From contig DDTH01000006.1 of NCBI GenBank assembly GCA_002344055.1, positions 202,410-266,409 on the forward strand: DNA of 64,000 bases, in the 5' to 3' direction. The translations under genes were made by a program, and so were the position numbers. Shown here piece after piece: positions 15,601 to 24,166 of the stretch. The notes under the pieces are model-generated. The model was not told where the DNA came from, ran no database searches, and saw nothing but the letters and a program-made list of their open reading frames with translations. Source of the DNA: Sphingomonadales bacterium UBA2369 (lineage in GTDB: Bacteria; Pseudomonadota; Alphaproteobacteria; Sphingomonadales; Sphingomonadaceae). The first letter of the stretch is position 1; each line of letters starts with the position of its first letter.

Positions 15601-18600
15601 TCCGTATTGTAGGCGAGCGTGATCGCGTTGCTGAACACGAAGCCGCCGGTGACCGGGCCGCCATTGTCGTCATTGGCATTGTTGACGTCCGGATCGACGA
15701 TGCCCGGCGACGAGATCAAAGCTCCCGGCGTGACGCGGACGATATAGTTGCCGGGCGCGAGGCCGGTGAAGCTGTAGACCCCGCCACCCGCGGTGGTGGT
15801 CGTGGCGAGCGCCGTGCCGGGCGTGTCGGCGATATCGTCGTTGTTCGCGTCGGCGAACAGGGCCACCGTCAGGCCGTCAATGCCGGCCTCACTGCCGTCG
15901 CGCACACCATTGGCACGCGTGCCGCCGCCAGCGCCATTGTCGTTCCACACCGTGCCGCCGAGCGTCAGCGTATCCAGCGTCGTGGTGACGGTGTTGGTGA
16001 TGGTATCCGGGAAGCCGGCCACATTGGTCGCGGTCACGGTGCCGCTGTTGACCGGATTGACGATCAGGCCGTTGGTCTGCGCGTCGATCGTCGCGCGCCA
16101 CTGGATGGTGACCGACTGGCCGTTCGGCAGGTTGAACGGTCCGACCGAGATCGTCTCGCCCGCTTGCGGGCTGGGCGGGATCGGCGAGATCGTCCCATTA
16201 TTGTTGCCCGTCTGCGTCGCGCGCGCCGCGAGCGCTTCGGCAAGCGCCACCAATGTCTGCTCGTCGGCCAGCAACGCGCCGAGATGATCGTCCAGCGCCT
16301 GCTGCTGACGGATGCGCAGCGCCGCTTCCCAATCTTCCTTCGTGACCAGATGCGCGGCCGCGGGCGGCACGGTCAGGACGAAGGCGTTGCCGGTGGCGAA
16401 GGTGCCGGTCGGCGAGGTGATGACGTGCGCGGCGGTGCCGCTCGGGTGGGTGAGGGTGTTGCCCTCCGGGCCGATCAGGAAGGACCGCAGGGTCGCGTCG
16501 TCATATGCCCCGCCGAAGCCCGGGAAGTAGAATTGCCCGTTGCCTGACAGATCGTCGAACACCAGCGCCGCGATGCTGTTGTTCGCGCCGGTCAGGTTGA
16601 TGACGTTGTTCTCGATGTTCAGGCCCATCAGCCCGTCATCGTTCGCGCCCGCGCCGCCGACCTGGGCATAGATGCCGGCCAGCGAGTTGGTGCCCATCTC
16701 GTCGATGATGTTGTTGCGGATCGTCGCCTCGAGCCGGGTCGTGCCATTGCCCGCGACGCCGTCGCCGTTCGCACGCAGGAAGATGCCCGCGCCGTCGCGA
16801 ATGTCGCCGATATTGTTGCCCTGGATCAGCACCGCGTGGGTCAGGTTGCCGGCGCCCGTGCCATGCTCCAGCCCGATGAAGATGCCGTTGCCGCCATTGT
16901 TCGATCCGGTGTCGGCCTGAACGGCGCTGAACACGCCGTTATTGTTGCCGATCGTGTTGTTGATGATCGAGCCGCTGACCGTCCCGGCATCGCCGAGATG
17001 ATTGATGAACAGCATCGTGCCCTCGGCACCGCGCATGCTGTTGCCCTCGATCCGGTAGGTGACGTTGTAGCCCGCGCCGGTGCCGGCGCCGCCGGTGATC
17101 GACACGCCGCCGCCGCCGGAGACGACGTCCGGGTGCTGGTTGTGCATCGTATTGTTGCGGATCGTGATGTTCTGCGTCGCCGTGCCGCTGGCGTTGAACT
17201 GAATCATGTCGCCGCGCGCACCGGAGAAGTTGACACCCTCGATCAGGGCTGTGACGCTGGCCGTCCCGCTGGTGTTGACCAGGATACCGTCATTGCCGGC
17301 CGCGGTGCTGTTCAGGCCGATAATTGCCTGATCGTTGGCGCTGTCGCGCACGGTCAGGTTCAACACACCGGAGCTGTTGTCGATGACGAGGATATCCTCG
17401 TGGCCACCGGACAAGGAATTGCCTTCGAACAAGGCCGTGCCGGTCAATTGCGTGAAGCTGACCGCGCCTTCGTCCGCCGCGTTGCTGTTGCCGAACGCGC
17501 CGTTCATCGTCGAATCGCGCAAGGTGAAATTGTTCACATTGACGCCGCGAATCCCGAAATTCGCGAAGCCGCCGGTGAAGCTCATGTTGCTGAGCGAGAT
17601 GTTGTTGGTGTTCTGGATGTAGATGCCGATGCCGGATTCGGTATCGCTATTGGCCCCGCCGCTGATGTTGTTGAGCGTTCCGCCGGAGGCGGCGGTCGAA
17701 CCGGTTCCCGTGATCGTGAAACCGCCGGAACCAGCGTCGCGCAGATAGATGCCCGTCGTGGAGTCACCAGCCGAAACGCCGACGCTGAGGAAGGTGACGC
17801 CGGCCCCGCCGATCGTCGAACCGTCAATCTCCACCGCCCGGCCGCTGGCGGTCTGGACGGTGTTGCCGGCGCCGGTGAGGGTGACCGTGCCGCCGCCCTG
17901 GACGATGAAGCCATTGCCGGTGGTGGTGGTGATGTCGAGGCCGTTGCCGCCCGGCGTGAAATTGAACGTGCCGCTGTTGTTGGTCAGGTTGATCGCGGTC
18001 GTGTTGCCGCTGTTGATGAAGATCTGGCCGGTGAAGTTGACCGTGCCGGCATTGCCGTCGGCAACGATGCCCTGACCGGCGCCTTCGGTGATCGTGCCGG
18101 TAAAGGTAACGGTGCCGCCGGTGCGATCCTGGATTTCGACCGACGCGCCGCCATTGTTCAGCAAATTGCCGCCATAGCTGATCGTCGCCGCGCCGCCCGA
18201 GCTGGCCGTGCCGCCACCCGACGCGCCGATCAGGAAGCCGACCCCGGTGGAGGTTTCGATCTGGCCGCTCGTCGCGGAGAACGTGCCCGACACGCCCTGC
18301 AGATGGACGCCGTTGCTGGCCGAGCCGGTGGAGCTCACCTGGCCGAACACGGCAGCGAGCGTGCCCCCCTGATCGATGTCGATCGCCTGGCCGCTGCCGG
18401 TGACGTTGACGTTGGTCACGGTCAGCGTGCCGACCGTGCCATTGTTGTCGGCGATGCCGGTGCCGGCCGCGTTGGTGCCGACGACATTGAAGCCGCTCAG
18501 CGTATTGTTGGTGTTCAGCAGCACGCCCGTGCCGGTGCCGTGGCTCAGCGTGTTGTTCGCGCCCGCGGTGGTGAGCGTGTAACCGCCGACGACCAGAGCG

Positions 18601-19877
18601 GTGCCGTTGCCGATCAGGCTCTGGCCCGATTCCAGCACGAAATCGGCGGTGTGATTGCCGCGCACGTAGATCGTCTGGTTGGCGCCATCGACATCGCCCG
18701 CGCCGCCCGCGCCATTGACCTGCGCCAGCGAGGTGAAGGGCCGTGCCGAGGTGCCGTTCGACGCACCGTTCGAGCCGTCATAGGCCGCATCGACATACCA
18801 GACGGTGTTGGCGGCGGTGATGTTGATCGTCGCGGTCGCGGTGCTGCTCAGATCGTCGGCGTCACCGGCTATGCCGTTCAGGCCGGCATCGCGGATCGTA
18901 TAGGTGAAGGTGTCGGCGCCGCTGAAGCCCGCGGCCGGATTGTAGGCGAACGACCCGTCCGCATTGATCGTAACCGTACCGCCGCCGCTGGTCGCGAACG
19001 CGCCGACCGACGAGACCACGAAATTGGCGACGCCGTCGCCGAGGACGTTGAAATCATTGTCGAGCAGGCTGCCGCTCAGCGTCGCCGAAATGCCGGACAG
19101 GCCGCTCGCGCCGCCGACGAGCAATTGCGTGTTGCCGACCGCGTTGAACACGTCGTTCACCGCAATGGGCGAGACGTTGACGAGGCCAGTCAGCGACATG
19201 CCGACCAGGGTTTCCGTAAAGGTCACGCCGGTCGCGGTCGTGTCCGTGCTGTTGTTGGTGATGGTGACGGTGGTGAGGACGGTCTCGCCCGGATCGATCA
19301 CGCCGTCGCCGTCCGTGTCGCCGCCGGGGGCGAGGACAGTGGTCTGCGTGACCGTAAAGGTCTCGTTCGCCTGCGGCGTCTCTACGCTGCCGTCGGGCCG
19401 GGCGGATTGAGTGTCGTTTGCGGCCGCGGGAGCAGATTGGGAGACGGTCTCGTCCAGATCCGTTGCGGCATAACCCGCCAGCCAGGCCGACGCCACATCG
19501 GCATCGGACGGAACGGCATCGCCTTTCATGACCGGCGCGGCAGCCGCGAACGCCGCGCCCAAGCCCAGGGAAGCACCGAGATCGAACATCCCCGGCTGAC
19601 TGATGGGCGCCAAGGCGACGTCAGCGGGCTGTGCGGAAAACGCCTGAACGAACGCGAACGCCGAGGATTGCGGCGCGACCAGCATCTGCGTGCCGAGTCC
19701 GTTATCGAGCCGGGACGTCACCCGGGCCATGAGAGGCAGTGGATCGGCGAAGGCGCCAAACCGGTCGACGGCGGCCAGCACGCTGGCGGATGCCGCAGCA
19801 TCAAGCTCACGAAGCGCACTCATCCGCGTGGTCGCGCGCAGCGAGCCCAGTTCGAGCACATGCCGATTGCCAGCCAT
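12618..19877 (-). CDS. Giant multidomain RTX adhesin-like secreted protein
   Basis: A 2419-residue acidic repeat protein. Approximate order: N-terminal non-repetitive part 1-165 without a Sec signal; DUF11-like segment ~170-233; Ig/cadherin-like domain with LLDNDFNV and FTYTIRDAG ~233-346; a long Asn/Gly-rich right-handed beta-helix ~360-1090; a charged helical stretch ~1173-1226; DUF11-like ~1230-1305; an SdrD B-like domain ~1303-1393 (NGVRDGSEAGIDGLTVALF); further Ig/cadherin-like repeats to ~1900; calcium-binding GGAGND-type nonapeptides ~1910-2200; a serralysin-type M10_C region ~2200-2305; and a ~110-residue tail ending THDFML. This pattern fits type I secretion and surface display, but no type I exporter is in the window. 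The ATG at 19877 follows a GAGGGGGG ribosome site; an upstream in-frame extension is poor. Confidence 0.85.
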   Translation of the reverse strand: MAGNRHVLELGSLRATTRMSALRELDAAASASVLAAVDRFGAFADPLPLMARVTSRLDNGLGTQMLVAPQSSAFAFVQAFSAQPADVALAPISQPGMFDLGASLGLGAAFAAAAPVMKGDAVPSDADVASAWLAGYAATDLDETVSQSAPAAANDTQSARPDGSVETPQANETFTVTQTTVLAPGGDTDGDGVIDPGETVLTTVTITNNSTDTTATGVTFTETLVGMSLTGLVNVSPIAVNDVFNAVGNTQLLVGGASGLSGISATLSGSLLDNDFNVLGDGVANFVVSSVGAFATSGGGTVTINADGSFAYNPAAGFSGADTFTYTIRDAGLNGIAGDADDLSSTATATINITAANTVWYVDAAYDGSNGASNGTSARPFTSLAQVNGAGGAGDVDGANQTIYVRGNHTADFVLESGQSLIGNGTALVVGGYTLTTAGANNTLSHGTGTGVLLNTNNTLSGFNVVGTNAAGTGIADNNGTVGTLTVTNVNVTGSGQAIDIDQGGTLAAVFGQVSSTGSASNGVHLQGVSGTFSATSGQIETSTGVGFLIGASGGGTASSGGAATISYGGNLLNNGGASVEIQDRTGGTVTFTGTITEGAGQGIVADGNAGTVNFTGQIFINSGNTTAINLTNNSGTFNFTPGGNGLDITTTTGNGFIVQGGGTVTLTGAGNTVQTASGRAVEIDGSTIGGAGVTFLSVGVSAGDSTTGIYLRDAGSGGFTITGTGSTAASGGTLNNISGGANSDTESGIGIYIQNTNNISLSNMSFTGGFANFGIRGVNVNNFTLRDSTMNGAFGNSNAADEGAVSFTQLTGTALFEGNSLSGGHEDILVIDNSSGVLNLTVRDSANDQAIIGLNSTAAGNDGILVNTSGTASVTALIEGVNFSGARGDMIQFNASGTATQNITIRNNTMHNQHPDVVSGGGGVSITGGAGTGAGYNVTYRIEGNSMRGAEGTMLFINHLGDAGTVSGSIINNTIGNNNGVFSAVQADTGSNNGGNGIFIGLEHGTGAGNLTHAVLIQGNNIGDIRDGAGIFLRANGDGVAGNGTTRLEATIRNNIIDEMGTNSLAGIYAQVGGAGANDDGLMGLNIENNVINLTGANNSIAALVFDDLSGNGQFYFPGFGGAYDDATLRSFLIGPEGNTLTHPSGTAAHVITSPTGTFATGNAFVLTVPPAAAHLVTKEDWEAALRIRQQQALDDHLGALLADEQTLVALAEALAARATQTGNNNGTISPIPPSPQAGETISVGPFNLPNGQSVTIQWRATIDAQTNGLIVNPVNSGTVTATNVAGFPDTITNTVTTTLDTLTLGGTVWNDNGAGGGTRANGVRDGSEAGIDGLTVALFADANNDDIADTPGTALATTTTAGGGVYSFTGLAPGNYIVRVTPGALISSPGIVDPDVNNANDDNGGPVTGGFVFSNAITLAYNTEPTAGTGNDTNNTLGFALVAPDAEPTLTATALNPTVIENGASMPLFSGAVASTVEPGQTFTSMTLTVTNVTDGADERLLIGGTNVALTDGNSVVTAVLSLTVTVSLVGTTATVTFSGASLDATALQNLVNNLAYRNFSENPTDANRVVTITQLVDSGSNVAPNDNTATLSLASTADVQPVNDAPDLVAISDTVTYTEGDPPVLLDTGSPAAVSDIDSPDFNGGNLTASITANEVTAEDVLGLSTAGSVSLSAGMTIGSIVSVGGVAIGTITSNGIGGADLVITFNSANATQARVAAVAQALTYANTNTANPLAAARSVSITVNDGDGGTSPVRIATVNVGAVNDAPVNTVPGAQNGTEDTNLVFSTGNGNAISVADPDATSLTVTLSVANGTLTLSGIAGISFSAGANGSATMTISGTAAAINAALNGLTYRGNLNYNGPDSLSIVTTDNGSSGTGGTLTDSDSVAITLAPDNIINGDAGNNTLNGTPGADYFDLRQGGDDTVSGGAGNDGFYFGGAYTSADTVDGGAGSLDQIGLQGNYAGGVTLGSIAGVEMIVLLSGADARFGDTANNRYDYNITSPDSAVVAGQRLIIQANTLLAGEDLTFDGSAETDGSFLIYGGLGVDTLTGGAGNDGFFFGQGRFGASDVVNGGGGNMDQLGLQGNYVGPNALTFGANQLTGIEFIVLLSASDNRFGSSGGTVSYSLTMNDGNVAAGQTMTISATTLRSGEYLSFNGSAETNGRFEIYSGDGNDVITGGAGDDLIFGGGRGDTLTGGGGNDIFAYRLLTDSNSTERDGIQDFNLGDRIDLSRIDANLNLAGKQDFTFVGTNAFSGTAGELRYSNVSLGGPIWLVEADANGDGISDLEIIVVITDGHTLTVNDFIGVNPPPAPQEPLKLGIEAGPGLWESPDIVPIMHDFADPDVLQLDLGGAGVAGGHLDMAFARDTGGPAYAKLIDGDAPEMADGQMMQAPEPLPDLLFDPVHDVVATVPTHDFML
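13340..14090 (-). repeat. Tandem ~370-base duplication inside the adhesin RTX region
   Basis: Two consecutive units begin with GGAGNDGFYFGG (14090) and GGAGNDGFFFGQ (13721), and a third GGAGDD start lies at 13340, giving periods of 123 and 127 codons. Each unit also shares LDQIGLQGNY / MDQLGLQGNY, a VLLS-A-D-RFG segment and SAET(D/N)G. This is a domain duplication rather than simple RTX nonapeptide repetition. Confidence 0.75.
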
Positions 19878-20119
19878 TTCGGTATCCCCCCTCGGAACAC
19901 GGTCCGCCAGCGACAAGACTCGCGCGGCGTTATCGCGACAGCGATGCGCTACTTTGCGGCTGATAGCGATCCGGCACAAGGGCCTAACGCACCCGATCTG
20001 AACACCAAAATTGTGCGCAGCCGGATCATGATGCAGATCAATATCTGTACTGGCGCGGCTCGGGCTGCGGCGTGCGAGATCCGGGCAGATGCGAGCGCGT
20101 CAGCCCGGCCTTGTCATAC

Positions 20120-20863
20120 CTACGGTCCCTCGCCGTCGATCGACACCTCTGACCAGGCGAGGGGCCGGGCCATGCGCTCGGGATAGGAGGCGGTCAGGCG
20201 GCGGGCGAATTCTGAATCGAGTGCGGCGATGATCGCGGCGGCCTCGGCGGCATCTCCTGCCTCGATCGCAGCCAGTAAGACGCGCATACGTCCAACCAAT
20301 TGCGTCCGATAGTCCGCGCTGGGGATGAAGCCGCCACTGTCTGTGAGCGCGCGCAAGGCCGGCCACAGCAGAGCGAGGATCGGATTGCCGGTCGCCGCGG
20401 CGACGCCTTCCCAGAAAGCGCGATAGGCGGCGGCGAAGGCGGGCTGGTCTTCGATCCTTTGCTCGGCCTCTGCAAGGTGGCGGCGCAGCGTCGCGATCAT
20501 TTCCGGAGTCGCATTGGTCGCGGCCTCGGCGGCGATCGACGGCTCGATCACCGCGCGCGCATCGAGCACCGACGAAAGCGGCGCCGAACGAAACTGGAGC
20601 AGGAGCGCCAGCGCGGAGGCGAGATGCGGCGGCCCCGGCCAGCGCACGATCGCGCCGCCGCCCGGCCCGGTCCGCACCCGCACAACACCAAGCATCTCAA
20701 GGAAGCGCAGAGATTCGCGAAAGGTCGCGCGCGAGACACCATGACGCTGCAGCGCCTCCGCTTCGGACAGATAACGGTCGCCGGGCTGCAGGCCTTCCGC
20801 GCGGATTGTGTCGACAATTTCCTGCGCGACCCGCGCCGCCGCCTTTTCCTTGCCTCTGCTCAC
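20120..20863 (-). CDS. GntR/FadR-type transcriptional regulator with FCD domain
   Basis: A 247-residue regulator. Residues ~5-70 form a winged helix of GntR type (LQPGDRYLSEAEALQRHGVS, RATFRESLRFLEML). Residues ~85-240 are an all-helical FCD ligand domain (VLDARAVIEPSIAAEAA, FWEGVAAATGNPILALLW). GTG start at 20863 preceded by GGAGGG; upstream in-frame sequence has no conserved content. FCD regulators usually bind acyl-CoA or organic acids and repress catabolic operons. It lies 37 bases downstream of the UGSC gene on the same strand and may be part of that transcript. Its operator is not identified; the palindrome AGTATACT upstream of the 90-residue gene is a candidate. Confidence 0.85.
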   Translation of the reverse strand: MSRGKEKAAARVAQEIVDTIRAEGLQPGDRYLSEAEALQRHGVSRATFRESLRFLEMLGVVRVRTGPGGGAIVRWPGPPHLASALALLLQFRSAPLSSVLDARAVIEPSIAAEAATNATPEMIATLRRHLAEAEQRIEDQPAFAAAYRAFWEGVAAATGNPILALLWPALRALTDSGGFIPSADYRTQLVGRMRVLLAAIEAGDAAEAAAIIAALDSEFARRLTASYPERMARPLAWSEVSIDGEGP

Positions 20864-20900
20864 CGGCCCTCCGCACCCGATCGGCGCGACGCGGCGCCGG

Positions 20901-22634
20901 TCAAACCCTCCGAACCGCCTTCGTGACCGAATTGGTGCCGCCGAAGCAATATTGGCTGCGTCCCGCCGCCGCGCCGACGACGAAGAATTCGAACGTATCG
21001 GCGGACGGCATGACGTTGACCATCGTCTCCGGCGCATCCTCCAGGAAGGACAGTTCGGGATGGGCGAAGCGGAAGCCGTCATATTCCTGGTTCAGCATGA
21101 CCTGGCGGAACGGCAATTTGGTGCGCTTGTGCAGCGCCTCTCGGATCCGCTCCGGCCCCCAGCCGGCCTTGTCGAAGCGGGCAGCATGGTCGGGCGCCAT
21201 CAGCAGGACGTTCCCGAACTTGCCGTGGAAGGGATAGCCTTCCTCCAGCGGCGCATTGGTCTTGATCAGCCAGGCGCCGTGCGACGGCGCGCCGCAGGTG
21301 TTGGCGGTGAGGGTGGAGAGGGTCTCGACGAGAAGCTCCGGATCGGAATTCTTGAAGTCGAAGAATTCGGTCATGCCGTAGGGGACGTTGACGGTGACGG
21401 TGGACTCTTCCTTCGCGAAGCCCTGCTGCTCGCGCCAGGTCGCCCAGGGAGTCGCCTCCTCATTCTCGGCGACGCAGGCGGAAAATTTCATCGGCGTGCC
21501 GATCGTGTCCATGTCGGAAATGCCGGGATAGCTGAGCCCGACATTCATCATCACCAACCGCAGGGTGCGGCCGATCGCGACATTGACCTGACTGATCGAA
21601 CCCGGCCCCAAAGCGCAGATGCCGCGGTTCATACCGATCTCGTCGGCAATGTCGCCGGACACCAAAACGATCGGCGCCTGCGGACCGGTCGACATGGCCC
21701 AGGTGCGCAGGCCGATGCTCGGCTCCAGCACGCATTCCATCATCGCCATGATCACCGGCATCGCCTCGGGCCGGCAGCCGGCCATGACGGCATTGGCGGC
21801 GACCTTGCGCACGGTGCCGACGCCCATGCCCGGCGCGAACAGGCCGACGACATCGCTGCCGTCACGTCCGGACGCGGCGATCATCGCCTCGACCTTGGCG
21901 TGGGTCGGCGGGATGAGCGGCATGCCGTCGCTCCAGCCATTGGCGATGAAGCGCGTCTGCATCGCATCGAACGCGTCCATGAGGTCGCCGCCGGAGAAGA
22001 CGATTTCGGGCGCCGGCTCACGCACGATCTGGTCGAATTCCGGCAGCGCTTCGGCGACCTTGCGGTCCACCGTCAGCCCCTCGACCAAGCCATCGAGGGA
22101 GTCGGCGACCATCTGTTCGACTTCCTCGGGCGTCTTGTTCGAGAAGCAGTATGGCACGATCAGCGGCACCGTCTCGGGCACGCCGAACGTCTTGGCCGAG
22201 AACCGAGAATCCTCGTCGAAGATCGCGGCCGTGTAACCGACCGCCGGCACGCCGCGCCGCTCCAGTTCGCACATGTCGCGAATCAGCCAGGAGGTGCAGC
22301 TGCCGCAATCGGCGCTGGTGCAGATCGCCGCATCCGCATCGCGGGCCAGGGTGTCGAGCTGGTCCGGCGAGAGATAGCGGTTCGTGCCGCCGAGTTCGCC
22401 GGTCACGTCGATGAAGGTGAGATCCCGGAATCGTTCTGACAGCAACCGCTTCGCCGCGTCCAACGCCGCCGGCCCGTTCTGCTTGCCGTTCCAGTAAAGC
22501 GCGATGGTCTTGCCGTTGAGATCGGCCACGCGCGGCGCCGGCGGGTGGCGCAGCGCGGGGTCGAGATCGACCTGCGACTCCGCGATCGGATTGACGATGG
22601 TCAGGCGCACCCCGACTTCGGCCATCTGGTTCAT
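20901..22634 (-). CDS. UGSC-family protein (Cys variant) with C-terminal domain of unknown function
   Basis: A 577-residue protein. The N-terminal ~210 residues resemble the UGSC family, named for a selenocysteine-Gly-Ser-Cys redox motif; here the motif is Cys110-Gly-Ser-Cys113 in TSADCGSCTSWLIRDMC and the codon is TGC, so it is a cysteine form. The rest (~230-577) is a Gly/Met-rich conserved region (NGWSDGMPLIPPTHAKVEAM, FAPGMGVGTVRKVAANAVMA) for which I do not know a function. The ATG at 22634 has GGAGAGGG upstream and overlaps the stop of the 90-residue gene (ATGA), so the two are coupled. A redox or CoA-thiol role in the catabolic island is inference. Confidence 0.65.
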   Translation of the reverse strand: MNQMAEVGVRLTIVNPIAESQVDLDPALRHPPAPRVADLNGKTIALYWNGKQNGPAALDAAKRLLSERFRDLTFIDVTGELGGTNRYLSPDQLDTLARDADAAICTSADCGSCTSWLIRDMCELERRGVPAVGYTAAIFDEDSRFSAKTFGVPETVPLIVPYCFSNKTPEEVEQMVADSLDGLVEGLTVDRKVAEALPEFDQIVREPAPEIVFSGGDLMDAFDAMQTRFIANGWSDGMPLIPPTHAKVEAMIAASGRDGSDVVGLFAPGMGVGTVRKVAANAVMAGCRPEAMPVIMAMMECVLEPSIGLRTWAMSTGPQAPIVLVSGDIADEIGMNRGICALGPGSISQVNVAIGRTLRLVMMNVGLSYPGISDMDTIGTPMKFSACVAENEEATPWATWREQQGFAKEESTVTVNVPYGMTEFFDFKNSDPELLVETLSTLTANTCGAPSHGAWLIKTNAPLEEGYPFHGKFGNVLLMAPDHAARFDKAGWGPERIREALHKRTKLPFRQVMLNQEYDGFRFAHPELSFLEDAPETMVNVMPSADTFEFFVVGAAAGRSQYCFGGTNSVTKAVRRV

Positions 22635-22903
22635 ATCGCTGTCCCCTCTCCGTTGGCGGCCGGCATCAGTTTCACGGTCACGCTCCGGTCCGGGGCGCGG
22701 CGCGACAGCCACTCGCTCATCATCTGTTGAAGCTCGCTGTGCGGGAGCACGCAGGCGCCGTCCTCGCAGGGCGCGGCGTCTCCCGGCGTCAGGCCGATTA
22801 TGATCCGCGCGCCCTCGCCGTCGATCAGTTCGATCCGCCCGCCATCCGTGGCAGCGATGCGGGTGAAGCTAGCGAGGAGCTGCAGCGCAATGGAATCGGG
22901 CAT
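22631..22903 (-). CDS. Small hypothetical protein, partner of UGSC protein
   Basis: A 90-residue protein with no recognised domain: beta-rich first half (GGRIELIDGEGARIIIGL), a pair of cysteines (CEDGAC), then a helix with a basic stretch (MMSEWLSRRAPDRSVTVKLM). It is coupled by an ATGA overlap to the UGSC gene. The ATG at 22903 has no clear Shine-Dalgarno and a TATACT hexamer lies only three bases upstream of it, so translation could be leaderless or could begin on a longer transcript from the CoA-transferase operon. Probably a small subunit, but that is inferred only from coupling. Confidence 0.55.
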   Translation of the reverse strand: MPDSIALQLLASFTRIAATDGGRIELIDGEGARIIIGLTPGDAAPCEDGACVLPHSELQQMMSEWLSRRAPDRSVTVKLMPAANGEGTAI

Positions 22904-22928
22904 TTCAGTATACTAAATTATTTGACAC
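22904..22928 (-). promoter_or_regulatory. AT-rich palindromic region upstream of the UGSC operon
   Basis: An AT-rich island in otherwise GC-rich sequence contains the palindrome AGTATACT (22908-22915) and, on the minus strand, a TATACT -10-like hexamer directly before the ATG. It differs from the TAGAG-N4-CTC motif found elsewhere and may be the site of the neighbouring FCD regulator. Confidence 0.35.
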
Positions 22929-22948
22929 GCGTTTGCAAAGCCGGTGCG

Positions 22949-24166
22949 TCAGCCGATCACGCCATCCCGACGAAGCGTCGCAAGGTCATCGTCGCGCAGG
23001 CCGAGCGCGTCGCGAAGGATCTTGTCGGTATGTTCGCCGAGCAAGGGAGTGTCCGTGCGATCGTCTTCCGGCACGGCAGACATCTTGACCGGATTGCCGG
23101 CCACCAGAACGGGCTGCCCGCCATCGGGGCGCGGCACTTCGATCAGCATGGACCGCGCCCGGACATGTGGATCGTTGGAAATGTCGGCGGCGGAATGGCA
23201 GGGACCGGCGGCGACCCCGGCCTCCGCTAGCGCCGCCGCAGCCTCCGCCTTGCCGAGGGTCGCGGCCCAGGCCTCGACGGCGGGCCGGATCACGTCTTCC
23301 GCGCGATCCTCCCAATCCCAGGAACCCTGCAGGGCCGGATCGTCCAGCCACTCGTCATGCCCGACCGTGCGCGCGAACCGTTCGAACTGGTGGCGACGGA
23401 CGATGGTGACGATGAACCAGCCGTCGCTGGCGCGAAAGCCTTTGAACAGGCCCGGCAAGCGGCGCGGCTCGTCCATTTCCCGGCGCAGCCCCATGGACCA
23501 GTAATTGGGGATTAGGTCGCAGACATGCACCACGCCGTCATACATGGCGATATCGACGAACTGCCCCGCGCCGGTCAGCTCGCGGTGGCGCAGGCCCGCG
23601 AGGATGCCGATCACGGCATTGAGGCCGGCGACGGTGTCGCCCATGCCGCACATCGGCCCGATCACCGGCGGCTCGTGCGGAAGGCGCGCATATTCGTAAG
23701 TGCCGGACATCGCCTCGACCACGCCGGCATAAGCCGGCCAGTTCGCATAGGGAGAATCCCCGGCGCCGAAGCCCGAAATCGACGCGTAGATCAGCCGCGG
23801 CGCGGCCGCCGACATCGCCGCGTAGCCGATGCCGAAGCGATCGGCCCGGCCGGGGCCGAGATTCTCGCAGGCGACATCGAACCGGGGGGCCAGCGCAAGG
23901 ATCAGATCCCGGCCGCGCGGGTTGGCATAATCGATCGCGATGCAGCGTTTGCCGAGCGCGTAGCGCAGGAACGTCGCGCCAGCCGGTTTGCCGTCGCGAT
24001 CCGTCATCGTCGGGATCGCCCCGCGCCCCGCTTCGCCGCTGCCCGGCGGCTCGATCCTGACCACGTCTGCGCCAAGCCGGGAGAGCATCTGCGTACCGAC
24101 GGGGAGCGACTGGAGTTGCTCCAGCGCCAGCACACTGACGCCCGTCAGGGGCCGCGGCGTGCTCAT
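22949..24166 (-). CDS. Class III CoA-transferase (CaiB/BaiF family)
   Basis: A 405-residue CaiB/BaiF protein, predicted to move CoA between carboxylic acids. Visible family features are TQMLSRLGADVVRIEPPGSG at the N-terminus, LGKRCIAIDYANPRGRDLI, LIYASISGFG, and GMGDTVAGLNAVIGILAGL, which contains the likely catalytic Asp that forms the acyl anhydride. The C-terminus LLGEHTDKILRDALGL is canonical. The ATG at 24166 overlaps the MaoC stop (ATGA). It ends the operon that begins with the TonB receptor at 27537. Substrate unknown. Confidence 0.85.
   Translation of the reverse strand: MSTPRPLTGVSVLALEQLQSLPVGTQMLSRLGADVVRIEPPGSGEAGRGAIPTMTDRDGKPAGATFLRYALGKRCIAIDYANPRGRDLILALAPRFDVACENLGPGRADRFGIGYAAMSAAAPRLIYASISGFGAGDSPYANWPAYAGVVEAMSGTYEYARLPHEPPVIGPMCGMGDTVAGLNAVIGILAGLRHRELTGAGQFVDIAMYDGVVHVCDLIPNYWSMGLRREMDEPRRLPGLFKGFRASDGWFIVTIVRRHQFERFARTVGHDEWLDDPALQGSWDWEDRAEDVIRPAVEAWAATLGKAEAAAALAEAGVAAGPCHSAADISNDPHVRARSMLIEVPRPDGGQPVLVAGNPVKMSAVPEDDRTDTPLLGEHTDKILRDALGLRDDDLATLRRDGVIG

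Noticed and set aside
16836..20186. A 1116-codon plus-strand frame opposite the adhesin gene
   Set aside because: The translation is Arg/Ala/Gly-rich without any motif, and the opposite strand gives a coherent RTX protein; long antisense frames are expected at this GC content.
22295..22306. Selenocysteine in the UGSC-like motif
   Set aside because: The codon is TGC, not TGA, and no in-frame TGA is present, so it is a normal cysteine.
22908..22915. AGTATACT as a tenth copy of the regulon palindrome
   Set aside because: It lacks the GAG and CTC arms and the TTGCGG flank; it is a different palindrome.
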